Source: Methanosarcina acetivorans C2A (GTDB lineage: Archaea; Halobacteriota; Methanosarcinia; Methanosarcinales; Methanosarcinaceae). Taken from it: a DNA stretch of 64,000 bases. The translations under genes and the position numbers were made by a program. Below are positions 8,961 through 17,164 of this stretch, piece by piece. The number at the start of each line of letters is the position of its first letter. The first letter of the stretch is position 1. Where the stretch lies: the NCBI RefSeq assembly GCF_000007345.1, contig NC_003552.1, positions 372,001-436,000 of the forward strand, read 5' to 3'. Below the pieces are notes generated by a model, which saw nothing but the letters and a program-made list of their open reading frames with translations, searched no databases and was not told where the DNA came from.

Positions 8961-10022
8961 TTATCTTATTATCCTGGCATTCGAAGCTTTGAACACAGCA
9001 TACATTTCCCTGCCCGGTTCGATCCCGAGCATTTCACACGAGGTCGGCGTAACCACGGCTTTAATTTCTGAATTCCCCATCTTTACCTCGACCACGACAA
9101 GGTGTTCCTTTTTGAAAATTCCCGAAACTCTTCCTTTCAAGGTGTTCCGGGCCGAACTTTCCACAGTCCCTCCGGCAAGGATGATTTCTTCCGGGCGGAT
9201 GGAGACCGTGACATTTTCTCCGGGTTCGGCGGGGTCTGCGGAATAGATTTCCATACCTTCGGCGTCAATCACTGTGAGTTTTCCTTCGAGAGCCTTTACC
9301 GTTCCTTTCAGCACGTTGGTGCCCAGAAACTCGGCCACGAAATCCGGAGAAGGCCTCCTAAAGACGGACTCAGGGTCTCCTACCTGCATAACTTCTCCTT
9401 TCCTTATGACCACTACCCGGTTTGCCAGGGCCCAGACGTCTTCGAAATCATGGGTCACGTGCAGGACAGTGGTGCTGTAGTCAGCAATTGCCTTTTTCAG
9501 CATCTCCCTGAGCTTTTCCCTTGTCCTTGCGTCAAGGGCACTGAAGGGCTCGTCCAGAAGGAGCAGCTTTGGCCTGGCAACAAGGCTTCTTGCAAGGGAT
9601 GCCCTTTGCTTTTCTCCTCCGCTCAGGGTGTCCGGTTTCCTGTGCAGGAGTTCTCTTATCCCGAGGACTCCGGCAATCTGAGTTACCTCGAGTTCGATCT
9701 GTTTTTTGTCCTTTAGCTTTTTCCTGAGGGCGTATGCGATATTTTCAAAAATATCCATGTGGGGGAAAAGCATGTTGTCCTGGTACACTATGCTGATCTG
9801 TCTTTTGTCGGGGGAAAAGAAGGTTATGTCCCTGCCTTCAAGGAAAACACTCCCTTGCCTGGGCCCGTAAAACCCTATTATGGTTTCAAGCAGGAGAGAC
9901 TTCCCACTGCCTGAGGGCCCGATCAGGGCTACATAGTCACCTTTTTCGGCTCTCAGGTCTATGCCTTTAAGTTCGAAGCTCCCCACATCAAGGTAGATGT
10001 CCCTGACTTCCAGGAAACTCAC
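8961..10022 (-). CDS. modC: Molybdate/tungstate ABC transporter ATP-binding protein
   Basis: A 353-residue cytoplasmic ATPase of the import complex. Walker A GPSGSGKS is at residues 35-42, the signature LSGGEKQ at about 133-139 and Walker B LLLLDEP at 153-159, followed by the H-loop region VLHVTHDF. The C-terminal ~120 residues form a TOBE-type domain (NVLKGTVKAL...EEIILAGG), which in ModC proteins binds oxyanions. The GTG start overlaps the modB stop (GTGA) behind a GGAGG site, showing translational coupling. Whether molybdate or tungstate is preferred cannot be read from the sequence. Confidence 0.9.
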   Translation of the reverse strand: MSFLEVRDIYLDVGSFELKGIDLRAEKGDYVALIGPSGSGKSLLLETIIGFYGPRQGSVFLEGRDITFFSPDKRQISIVYQDNMLFPHMDIFENIAYALRKKLKDKKQIELEVTQIAGVLGIRELLHRKPDTLSGGEKQRASLARSLVARPKLLLLDEPFSALDARTREKLREMLKKAIADYSTTVLHVTHDFEDVWALANRVVVIRKGEVMQVGDPESVFRRPSPDFVAEFLGTNVLKGTVKALEGKLTVIDAEGMEIYSADPAEPGENVTVSIRPEEIILAGGTVESSARNTLKGRVSGIFKKEHLVVVEVKMGNSEIKAVVTPTSCEMLGIEPGREMYAVFKASNARIIR

Positions 10023-10879
10023 AGCCTCCCTCCTTCAAACCTTTCAAAGCTGAGGATTGCAAGAAAAGCAATTCCCATAAGCAAAATCCCGCTTGTCACT
10101 GCCATTTCCAGGTTTCCGTAGGAGATGTTCAGGTAGAGGGTCACGGGCAGGACTTCGGTGTGCATGTAAGAGCCCCCTGCAAGCACGAGCACGGCCCCGA
10201 AAGCCCCTATGCAACGGGCAAAAGTAATTACGCTCGAAGCAAAGAGCCCGCTTCTGGCCATGGGCAGGGTTACATGCCTGAAAGTCTCGAACTCTCCGTA
10301 CCCGAAACTCCTTGAGACCTGCTCGTATCGCGGGTTTATGTCTTCAAAGGTGGAGTAGATAACTCTTACAGCATAAGGAAAGGCGACAAAAAACTGGGCG
10401 ACCACTATCCCGAGCTTTGTGAAGGTCACCTTTATCCCTGCTGCCTCAAGGTAAGGACCTAGAAACCCGTGTCCGAAAAGGAGCAGAAGAGCAAGGCCCA
10501 TGACCAGTTCCGGAAAAGCCATCGGGAGTCCCAGTATTGCCTTTATGAGGCTTTTTCCCGGAAATGAAAAGCGGGAAAGGGCATAGGCTGTCGGGATCGA
10601 ACAGCACATGACCGAAAAGGTCGAAGCAAATGAGGTCAGCATGGAAAGCTTCATGGAATAGAACATTTCTTCCGAAAGCAGGGCCGAGAGGATTTCTGAG
10701 GGTGTGAGGACGAAGAGCAGGATCCCTACGGATAAAAAAAGAAGCAAAGTGAAGAAGAAGGCAATGCCTATGGTGAGTTTCCTGAACCAGGATTGGTTCA
10801 GGCCCTGGGGTTTTAAGGTGTCTGAAAATTTCAAAATATCCAGAGACTTTAAGACGTCCGGGGATTTTAAGACTCGCAT
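10019..10879 (-). CDS. modB: Molybdate/tungstate ABC transporter permease
   Basis: A 286-residue integral membrane protein with about six hydrophobic segments. The permease EAA-type cytoplasmic loop is visible in YEQVSRSFGYGEFETFRHVTLPMARSG. The ATG start lies inside the end of modA (13 bp overlap). The first ~25 residues contain a small repeat (LKSPDVLKSLDILKFSDTLK) and are hydrophilic before the first membrane segment. It pairs with modA and modC. Confidence 0.9.
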   Translation of the reverse strand: MRVLKSPDVLKSLDILKFSDTLKPQGLNQSWFRKLTIGIAFFFTLLLFLSVGILLFVLTPSEILSALLSEEMFYSMKLSMLTSFASTFSVMCCSIPTAYALSRFSFPGKSLIKAILGLPMAFPELVMGLALLLLFGHGFLGPYLEAAGIKVTFTKLGIVVAQFFVAFPYAVRVIYSTFEDINPRYEQVSRSFGYGEFETFRHVTLPMARSGLFASSVITFARCIGAFGAVLVLAGGSYMHTEVLPVTLYLNISYGNLEMAVTSGILLMGIAFLAILSFERFEGGRL

Positions 10880-11682
10880 GGCTCAAAGCCCCATTTTTCC
10901 CAGACCTCTTTTGCTTCTTCGCCTGCAATGTAAGTGTTGAATGCTTCTGCCAGTTCAGTGTCTTCGGTATAAACTGAAACCGCTGTGGGGATGGTCTTTA
11001 TTTTATTCTGTTCTTCGGGGATAGGGATTGTTTCGAGTTTTCCGCTGGCTTCACTCCAGCTTGCCATATCCTCCCAGATGATTGTCGCGTCCGCTTCTCC
11101 AGATACAATGTAGATGAGAAGCTGGTTTACGGTCGCAGTTTTGACAATTGTGTTATTCTCAACTTCAGGAAGGATGCCTTCCTTTGTACAGATTGCTTCC
11201 GAGACTCTGCCTATAGCAGGGCCTTTAGGGTCTCCAAGAGCCAGTTTTACTCCGGGGTTTGCCAGGTCATCGAGCTTGCTTATGTTTGCCGGGTTTCCCT
11301 CGGGAACTGCAATTATCGGGACGTGCAGGGTCAGGTTGGTTACGCTTTCGTTGTAAACATAATTCTTTTCCATAGCCTGTCCGGTATAGTAGAAATCCCC
11401 GGGAATAAAAACATCACATTCCTTTGAGGTCAGGATCCCGAAGAGTTCGGCACTTCCTCCGTATCGAACCTCAATATCCGCTCCGGTCTCGTTCTCAAAA
11501 TTTGCAACCAATTCGTTCATGGGCTTTATCAACCCTGCGCCGGAACAAACCGTGATCTGCTGCCCGGAAAACTCTTTTTCCTGGGTTTCCGAGACCGTAG
11601 ATGTTCCTTTCTCAGTACAGCCTGAACCGGCCAGGGAGATTGCAAGTACCATGATTATTAAGAGTGCGCAGACTTTTTTCAT
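10867..11682 (-). CDS. modA: Molybdate/tungstate-binding lipoprotein
   Basis: A 271-residue extracellular binding protein. The signal peptide ends in the lipobox LAGSGC (Cys22). The mature part shows the ModA-type features: ITVCSGAGLIKPMNELV, VRYGGSAELFGIL (oxyanion-binding Ser), DVFIPGDFYYT, LALGDPKGPAIGR and ATIIWEDM. It is the first gene of a five-gene minus-strand operon. The ATG has GAGGT 7 nt upstream. A TATA box and a ModE-like palindrome lie just upstream. Confidence 0.9.
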   Translation of the reverse strand: MKKVCALLIIMVLAISLAGSGCTEKGTSTVSETQEKEFSGQQITVCSGAGLIKPMNELVANFENETGADIEVRYGGSAELFGILTSKECDVFIPGDFYYTGQAMEKNYVYNESVTNLTLHVPIIAVPEGNPANISKLDDLANPGVKLALGDPKGPAIGRVSEAICTKEGILPEVENNTIVKTATVNQLLIYIVSGEADATIIWEDMASWSEASGKLETIPIPEEQNKIKTIPTAVSVYTEDTELAEAFNTYIAGEEAKEVWEKWGFEPCES

Positions 11683-11710
11683 TCAAAAACCTCTTCTGAT
11701 GAAAGTTCAA

Positions 11711-11756
11711 TGTTATGTCTGAACTCGCATAACGGTTAATAAATCTTTTTATAAAA
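11711..11756 (-). promoter_or_regulatory. mod operon promoter with ModE-like operator
   Basis: On the minus strand a TATA box (TTTTTATAAAAA, 11746-11756) is followed downstream by the inverted repeat GTTAT-N12-ATAAC at 11712-11733, or GTTATG-N10-CATAAC. From memory, the same half-sites and spacing occur in the E. coli ModE operator of modA. The palindrome covers the expected transcription start about 26 bp after the TATA box, so binding would repress the operon when molybdate or tungstate is plentiful. No ModE gene is in the window. Confidence 0.65.
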
Positions 11757-11856
11757 ACCCAACATATAAATATAATTAAAAAGTAGTTTATACTTGAGAT
11801 TGTCTACCATTACTGGTATTTCAAAAAAAGTAAAAAAAAGGCGTTTTCTTCCCTAT

Positions 11857-12498
11857 TTATAGTTCGGAAATTCTCTTCCTATATTTCTCGAGTTCTTCGG
11901 CCCCTCTTTCCTTTGTAAGGCTGCTCACCTCATAGATAATATGGGACGGCAGTACCTTCATCCCCATATACTCAAAAACACAGTGGGTAACCGATTCAAG
12001 GTGCCTGTTCAGGTCTCCATGCTCCCCTCCTTCGGAATACCATTCCTCCGAAGCCCCTGTGGTGGTGGTGATCATTGTAGTTTTTCCTTTCAGGAGTCCG
12101 GTCTCGTAGGCGCTGTTTGTGAGAGGATTGAAGCCAAAGCCCGGAGCAAGAACTCTGTCTATCCAGCCTTTGAGGATCGCAGGCATGGACGTGAAGTAAA
12201 TCGGGAACTGAAATATCAGGAAGTCGGCCCATTTTACTTTTTCCATCTCAGCCAGTATGTCGGGAGCAAAAGCTCCTGTTTTGGATGCTTGAATCGCCTC
12301 TAGGAAAGGCTTGAAAACATCCGGCTTTTTCCGATCCGTGAAGTCCTTCTCAGTAAGCACGGGATTGAAGTTCATTGCATAGAGGTCCGAAAGTTCTACT
12401 TCGTGGCCCTTTTCTTTCAGAGCAGCAAGGGCTGTGTCTTTCAGAGCAGCGTTAAAGGATTTCGGTTCCTGGTGTGCGTAAATGTACAAAACTTTCAT
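11857..12498 (-). CDS. NAD(P)H:quinone oxidoreductase-like flavoprotein (NQO1/KefF/MdaB family)
   Basis: A 213-residue flavodoxin-fold protein of the NQO1-like family, which reduces quinones and related electrophiles with two electrons from NAD(P)H using FAD or FMN. Diagnostic parts are MKVLYIYAHQEPKSFNAAL (cofactor loop), the WADFLIFQFPIYFTSMPAILKGWIDRVL helix-strand unit and GKTTMITTTTGASEEWY. It is the last gene of the minus-strand redox cluster. The start ATG has GGGGG upstream. Confidence 0.85.
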   Translation of the reverse strand: MKVLYIYAHQEPKSFNAALKDTALAALKEKGHEVELSDLYAMNFNPVLTEKDFTDRKKPDVFKPFLEAIQASKTGAFAPDILAEMEKVKWADFLIFQFPIYFTSMPAILKGWIDRVLAPGFGFNPLTNSAYETGLLKGKTTMITTTTGASEEWYSEGGEHGDLNRHLESVTHCVFEYMGMKVLPSHIIYEVSSLTKERGAEELEKYRKRISEL

Positions 12499-12570
12499 TT
12501 TATTCCCCCTTTTTCTAGCTATGGAATTCGTTTCCCGGAATAAAAAAGTAAGGCTCCCTCTTTCGTAGAG

Positions 12571-13146
12571 TTATGCATTTATTTTCTTCAGTAACCACGC
12601 CATGTTCTGGCCCAGCACCTGCATGGTCCGGATGCCTTCCTCATCTTTTTCGACTTCCCCTTCAGCAAGTCCTATTCCAATGTTCCAGTAACTTGCCCCC
12701 GGGATTACCATCTGGGAAATCGTGAAGAAATGGTTGATAGAATCGAAGACATGAACTGCCCCGGCTCTCCTGACCGCAACAACGGCTGCACCCACTTTGT
12801 ACCTGAACATTTCGTTATTAGCTTTGGCGACAAAGCCTGCCCTGTCTATAAGTGCTTTAAGCTCAGGGGTCAGGTCTGAGAAATATGTGGGCGAAGCAAG
12901 GATTATGCCGTCGGCTTCAAGCATTTTTTCAATACATTCATTGACAATGTCTTTGTCAATTACACATCTTTTGTCTTTGTTCTCATAGCATTTTGCACAG
13001 GCTGTACAGCCGTGGACGCTTTTTCCCCCAATCTGCACCATTTCGGTTTCGATTCCTTCCTTTTCAAGCTCGGCAAGGATGTGTTTTATGAGAGTGACTG
13101 TATTGCCTTCCTTTCGCGGGCTCCCGTTAAATGCAATGACTTTCAT
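12571..13146 (-). CDS. Iron-sulfur flavoprotein (NADPH-dependent FMN reductase fold)
   Basis: A 191-residue flavodoxin-like protein with the FMN loop FNGSPRKEGNT and the compact cluster motif C-x2-C-x2-C-x7-C (HGCTACAKCYENKDKRC), typical of the Methanosarcina Isf family. These carry a [4Fe-4S] cluster plus FMN and pass electrons to oxygen, peroxide or other acceptors. I chose ATG 13146, with GGAG 9 nt upstream, rather than 13170, whose first codons contain that ribosome site. Neighbours are the flavoredoxin and NQO1-like genes. Confidence 0.88.
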   Translation of the reverse strand: MKVIAFNGSPRKEGNTVTLIKHILAELEKEGIETEMVQIGGKSVHGCTACAKCYENKDKRCVIDKDIVNECIEKMLEADGIILASPTYFSDLTPELKALIDRAGFVAKANNEMFRYKVGAAVVAVRRAGAVHVFDSINHFFTISQMVIPGASYWNIGIGLAEGEVEKDEEGIRTMQVLGQNMAWLLKKINA

Positions 13147-13181
13147 TATTTGTTTCTCCTGATTACTCATTCTTTTTCAGT

Positions 13182-13754
13182 TCATCTTTTCTCCATCAGG
13201 CTTTTCCCCGTTTTCAAGGCTGCTCCCGCATAGTCCCCTACTGTCCAGTAGCTGTTATCCGGCATGGTAAGGAGCAGGGGGTCCATCTTTTTGATGTCGG
13301 GCTTTCCCTGTATCAGGTACTGCTCTTCGGAATAAGCTGCAATAATTTCCCCCACAAAAAAGTAGTTTGTCGGAAACTCCAAAGTTTCAACCACCCGGCA
13401 CTCAAGGTTCAGCGTACACTCTTTGATCATGGGCGCGGTTTTGAGCTCCCCGTAGAACACTTCAAACAGGCCTGACTTGTCGACCTTTTCCCCGGAAACC
13501 AGCCCGCAGTAGTCGGTCTTTTTCACCATTCCGGAATAAGGGAAATTCACGCTGAAACTTCCGTTTTCCGCGATCCCTTCCGGAGTGTAATGGGATTTAT
13601 TGACTCCGACTCCAAGCATGGGCGGGTTTGCATTCACACGGCTTACCCAACCCAGGGCCATGAGATTGGCTTTTCCTTTCACATTTGCCCCGAGAAGGGT
13701 CACAGGCATCGGATAAATAAATACGTTGTTATTGATCTTGATTTTCTCTGCCAT
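13182..13754 (-). CDS. Flavin reductase-like FMN-binding split-barrel protein (flavoredoxin type)
   Basis: A 190-residue protein of the flavin reductase/flavoredoxin family. The N-terminal half has PMPVTLLGANVKGKANLMALGWVS, then PPMLGVGVNKSHYTPEGI and GSFSVNFPYSGMVKKTDYCG, which line the FMN site. Members reduce or bind FMN and pass electrons between flavoproteins. It lies 35 bp upstream of the iron-sulfur flavoprotein gene, which fits an electron-transfer pair. Confidence 0.85.
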   Translation of the reverse strand: MAEKIKINNNVFIYPMPVTLLGANVKGKANLMALGWVSRVNANPPMLGVGVNKSHYTPEGIAENGSFSVNFPYSGMVKKTDYCGLVSGEKVDKSGLFEVFYGELKTAPMIKECTLNLECRVVETLEFPTNYFFVGEIIAAYSEEQYLIQGKPDIKKMDPLLLTMPDNSYWTVGDYAGAALKTGKSLMEKR

Positions 13755-13915
13755 GTTTCCTTTCCCCCAGCCTATTTATGCATTCATATCTTATATCGAG
13801 TTCGAAGATATCGAGTTCGAAGGGCATCGGGTTTAATGGTTCTCGGATTTGATTGCGCCTCTTCAAAAAATGCATGGGAATGCATGGGAATAGAGCTTGG
13901 GGAGTAAAAAGTAAA

Positions 13916-14206
13916 TCACAGCTTTTTTCTATATACACTAATTTCAGTTTCTTTCTCAAGACATCCTGAAAGCAAAGGAAATATTTCTGTAAAATGCCTG
14001 GATTTTAAGTGTTCATCCAGGCTGCTTTCGTCTTTCCATTCTTCTAACATCGTCAGGATTCCCGAATTCTCCGATTCCTGATATACTCCGTATTCGATGC
14101 AGCCTTCTTCTTTTACGGATTCTTCTACAAGCTTTTTACACAAATCCATAAATTCTTGAATTTTTTCAGGTTTGACCTGGTTTTTGGCAACAACCTTTAT
14201 CGTCAA
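13916..14206 (-). CDS. Antibiotic biosynthesis monooxygenase (ABM/YgiN-like) domain protein
   Basis: A small (96-residue) dimeric ferredoxin-like-fold protein. The core matches the ABM pattern: TIKVVAKNQVKPEKIQEF, EGCIEYGVYQ, and LEEWKDESSLDEHLKSRHF. Relatives act on quinols or remove reactive aromatic compounds. The start is most likely TTG 14206, with GGGG 6 nt upstream, giving MTIKVVAKN. A TTG 12 nt earlier lies inside that ribosome site. It sits in the redox cluster. Confidence 0.82.
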   Translation of the reverse strand: MTIKVVAKNQVKPEKIQEFMDLCKKLVEESVKEEGCIEYGVYQESENSGILTMLEEWKDESSLDEHLKSRHFTEIFPLLSGCLEKETEISVYRKKL

Positions 14207-14301
14207 TAAAATCCCCAACCTATAAAGAGTCCTGTTCTTTCGGTTCTCAATTCTGTCAGTTCTTAATCCTGCCAGTTCTTAATCCTGCCAGTATTATAGC
14301 C

Positions 14302-14826
14302 TCATCCTTTTTTCTGGCCGTACCTGTTGTGGTAAACTTTTTCTTCCCTGTACCTGTCCTGAGGTTCGGGTTTCTCGGCAGGATAACCGACAGGCACAAG
14401 CCCGAGAGGAAATACATAATCCGGCAGTCCGAAAGTTTTCCTGAAACCTTTAACCCTGTCTGTCATGGGAAAAATCCCTGTCCAGACTGCTCCAAGCCCT
14501 GCATCATGAGCTGCAAGCAGAAGGTTCTGGATGGCTGCCGAACAGTCCTGTACCCAGTACCCCGGCGCTTTTTCCAGAGTCGTATCCCCACAGACCAGGA
14601 TTGCAAGAGGCGCTTCCCCGCACATTCCCGCATAAGGACTGAAAGTGGGAATCTCGTCCAGAATCTTCCTGTCATCGATAACAATAAAGATCCAGGGCTG
14701 GGCGTTAACTGCGGAAGGAGCGTTCATTGCAGCTCTCAGCAGTTCGGTAACAAGCTCCCTAGGAACTGGCCTGTCGGTGTATTTTCGAATGCTTCTGCGA
14801 GTGTGGATTGCTTCAAGAGTTTCCAT
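14302..14826 (-). CDS. Nitroreductase family protein
   Basis: A 174-residue FMN-dependent reductase. Typical elements are IHTRRSIRKYTDRPVPRE (FMN phosphate contacts), AMNAPSAVNAQPW, APLAILVCGD, and the GAVWTGIFP segment near the flavin. The family reduces nitro-aromatics, quinones or other activated double bonds with NAD(P)H. ATG 14826 follows GGGGAG by 8 nt; the ATG at 14841 overlaps that site. The gene lies between the frameshifted ferredoxin-type gene and the ABM gene. Confidence 0.88.
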   Translation of the reverse strand: METLEAIHTRRSIRKYTDRPVPRELVTELLRAAMNAPSAVNAQPWIFIVIDDRKILDEIPTFSPYAGMCGEAPLAILVCGDTTLEKAPGYWVQDCSAAIQNLLLAAHDAGLGAVWTGIFPMTDRVKGFRKTFGLPDYVFPLGLVPVGYPAEKPEPQDRYREEKVYHNRYGQKKG

Positions 14827-14897
14827 GTTCAGACTCCCCATTCATTCGTGAATGATTTGGGTGGGGAAATGCTTCTGCAGTTTTCTCTCACCCCGTT

Positions 14898-15796
14898 TTA
14901 TTGTCTTTTTCCGCCATAAGATCTAACATGCTTCCAGGCTTTATGATGGCTGGCAAAAAGATCCTTATCTACGTATATTGCATCGTTGTCCCTTTTATAT
15001 AGCGCTCTATCATTTCCTATCGGACAGACCTTGATACATATTCCGCAAGGTGAAATGTAACGCTTGTTTAATTCAGCGCTATAAGAGGAGCAGGCTTTCC
15101 TATCTGTTAGTCCGCTGGGATAATCTTCCTTATTTAGAGCATTTGCCGGGCACATCTTTACACAACGCATACAGCGAGTGCAAAGTTCAGTCTCCAGCAT
15201 CGGATCTGGAGGAAGTTCAGCTGTGGACAGAATTGAACCTAAACGGACCCTGGGACCATACTCCGGGGTAAGGATCGTATTATTTACCCCAAAGTTCCCC
15301 AGGCCAGCGAGCAAAGCAGCATGTCTGTGAGAAAAGAATGCAATGGGATTTTCCAGGAGTACCTGAACGTTCCCATACCCGTCTCTCGGTACGAAAATAG
15401 ATGGATATCCTTTATCGGTCAGGAAATTGGCAAGTCGATATGTGTATTGATCCAGTAAGGTATTTACAGTATTGTACAGTTCGCGGTAATATATCGAAGG
15501 AGACGTCTCCAGCACCGGTAAAGGGATCGGCAATCCGATAACTATCACTGATTTTGCTCCCGGATATATGGATTGAGGATAGAATTCTTCAGGCATCCAG
15601 GGCAAAAAAGGAGGTTTAGTCCATCTCTCAATACTGGCAACCCCAACCATGGGTATATCCATACTTTCGCATTTCTGGAGGAGGGCTTTTTTAAGATCTT
15701 CAGTCGTAGGTTCATCCCTTCTTTATAATTCATTATTGCCACAGGGAGTCGGCTTTTTCTACTATTTTTTTCCATTAATTCAAATATTTCGCTCAT
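14898..15796 (-). pseudogene. Double [4Fe-4S] cluster protein (QueG-like) with a frameshift
   Basis: The main frame (14898-15662) encodes two ferredoxin-type motifs, CTRCMRCVKMCP and CGICIKVCP, behind a corrinoid/QueG-like N-terminal domain (SIYPGAKSVIVIGLPIPLP, FGVNNTILTPEYGPRVRLGS). The expected N-terminus lies in another frame from ATG 15796 (MSEIFELMEKNSRKS...NYKEG). It joins to DEPTTEDLKKALLQKCESMDIPM if one base is added at the GGG run complementary to 15716-15718. So the gene is a single -1 frameshift away from intact, by mutation or sequencing error. If real, only a form starting at ATG 15662 would be made. Confidence 0.75.
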
Positions 15797-15847
15797 TAAC
15801 AAATCCGGGAGTTGATGAGTCCAGGGTTTGTGGCAACTGGAGAAGAG

Positions 15848-15900
15848 GCATGAGCATACCCCGTAGTTTGTAGCGGGGTGTGCCAGCGCATCTTTGGTTT
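15848..15900. repeat. Dispersed hairpin sequence, copy 1 (IS200/IS605-end-like)
   Basis: The segment catgagcatACCCCGtagtttgtagCGGGGTgtgccagcgcatctttgg forms a hairpin with an ACCCCG/CGGGGT stem. A related sequence (about 80% alike by eye) is at 44522-44575, and a shorter related hairpin is near 44366-44392. Hairpins of this kind bound IS200/IS605-type elements, but no tnpA or tnpB is near. Confidence 0.45.
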
Positions 15901-15917
15901 TTTTCTTTAATGTCTGA

Positions 15918-16475
15918 TTACTTAAACAGGTTTAAGCCTGCAGTTTTTGCTTTTTCCATAAGTTCAACATCACCCTTTACTTCTCCGGGGGCGTGGTATC
16001 CGACTCCTACTATCGTATCCTTTACTTCCATGCCCATGAAGTTTGAGATCTGCCCTGCAAACTCCTCAAAGACCCCTTTGAAAGCAGCAGCGTCAGGGGC
16101 TCCCTGAGTTCCTATGATTACAGCCTTTTTCCCGGCCGGGACGCGGGAGGAGAAGTCTGCGTTTATGAGGGAATAGCAGCGGTCAAGGAAAAGCCGCATC
16201 TGACCTGTAAACTGGCCGAAGTAAATAGGAGAGCCAAAGACAACGCCGTCAGCTGCTAACAGTTCATCGAAAAGCTCCGCAAGGTCGTCTTCAAGCTTGC
16301 ATTTGTCATTGGCTTTGCAGTAGTTGCAGCCCTGACAGCCTTTGTAGTCCATCTCGTTGAGGAAGAAGTTCCGGGTCTCAGCCCCTGCTTCTGCCGCGCC
16401 TTCAAGGACCTGCTGAACAAGGATATTTGTGTTTCCGTTCTTTCGGGGACTTCCAACAATACCTATGACTTTCAT
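15918..16475 (-). CDS. Iron-sulfur flavoprotein (FMN reductase fold), second copy
   Basis: A 185-residue flavodoxin-like protein. It has the FMN loop VGSPRKNGNTN and the cluster motif C-x2-C-x2-C-x5-C (KGCQGCNYCKANDKC), then GVVFGSPIYFGQFTGQMRLFLDR and an IGTQGAP loop. It is related to the 12571-13146 protein but clearly diverged. ATG 16475 has AAAGGTG 8 nt upstream; a TTG at 16493 is less likely. It is divergent from the HxlR regulator gene across a 260-bp space rich in palindromes, which suggests direct control. Confidence 0.88.
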   Translation of the reverse strand: MKVIGIVGSPRKNGNTNILVQQVLEGAAEAGAETRNFFLNEMDYKGCQGCNYCKANDKCKLEDDLAELFDELLAADGVVFGSPIYFGQFTGQMRLFLDRCYSLINADFSSRVPAGKKAVIIGTQGAPDAAAFKGVFEEFAGQISNFMGMEVKDTIVGVGYHAPGEVKGDVELMEKAKTAGLNLFK

Positions 16476-16549
16476 TTTGTTCACACCTTTCAATGCTTTT
16501 TAAATTACCTTTCTTTTTTAATCACATTTATCTGTCAGATCTATAACCT

Positions 16550-16641
16550 GATTTTAAAATCAAATTCCAATTTGATTTTAAAATCCAATTCCTATACCCG
16601 ATTTTAAAAACCGATCTAAAATTCTTTTTGCATTACGTAAT
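16550..16641. promoter_or_regulatory. Palindromes in the divergent flavoprotein/HxlR promoter region
   Basis: GATTTTAAAATC occurs at 16550-16561 and again at 16574-16585, joined by AAATTCCAATTT. Together these make a 36-bp palindrome broken only at its centre (CC). A degenerate third copy starts near 16600. A separate perfect palindrome, ATTACGTAAT, lies at 16632-16641. HxlR-family regulators bind short AT-rich palindromes between divergent genes, so these are candidate operators. Confidence 0.5.
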
Positions 16642-16735
16642 CTACGCGTGCTGCTATTTAATTTGCAACTACTATACTTATATACCATACATACAATCCG
16701 GATACTTAGTAACAAAAAGGATAGAATGAGAGTTT

Positions 16736-17119
16736 ATGGTTAGTGAGAGGAACAACAAAAAAAACTATCAATGCCCTGTGGAAGCAACCCTGGACGTCAT
16801 AGGGGGCAAATGGAAGCCTCTGATCCTCTGGCAGTTGAGAGGAGAAAAACTGCGTTTTTCAGGACTGCGGCAGAATATGCAGGGTATTTCTCCCAAAATG
16901 CTTACAAAACAGCTTCGGGAACTTGAAGCCGACGGGCTTGTTTTCAGGGAGGTTTATCCCGAGATCCCACCAAGGGTTGAATACTCTCTTACAGAATTTG
17001 GAAAAACCGTAATTCCGGTTCTCGAAGCGCTCTGTGAATGGGGAAACGGCTACCTCGGCAGGGAATGCATTCTTGGGAAAAATGAGGGAGCAAAAACCTC
17101 TGAGAGGCTTTCACAGTAA
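16736..17119 (+). CDS. HxlR-family transcriptional regulator
   Basis: A 127-residue winged-helix protein. The family core is complete: CPVEATLDVIGGKWKPLILWQL, LRFSGLRQNMQGISPKMLTKQLRELEADGLV and RVEYSLTEFGKTVIPVLEAL. HxlR proteins sense aldehydes, quinones or disulfide stress in studied cases. A Cys at the start of the domain (QCPVEA) is the position often used for redox sensing. The gene is divergent from an iron-sulfur flavoprotein gene and probably controls it and itself. Confidence 0.9.
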   Translation: MVSERNNKKNYQCPVEATLDVIGGKWKPLILWQLRGEKLRFSGLRQNMQGISPKMLTKQLRELEADGLVFREVYPEIPPRVEYSLTEFGKTVIPVLEALCEWGNGYLGRECILGKNEGAKTSERLSQ

Positions 17120-17164
17120 CTGTTTTTTATCAGCGGGTAATTAAGGGCAACTCCCGAAAGCAGG

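Noticed and set aside
9102-9716. 204-residue plus-strand ORF
   Set aside because: Antisense of the modC ATPase gene, whose Walker and signature motifs are complete.
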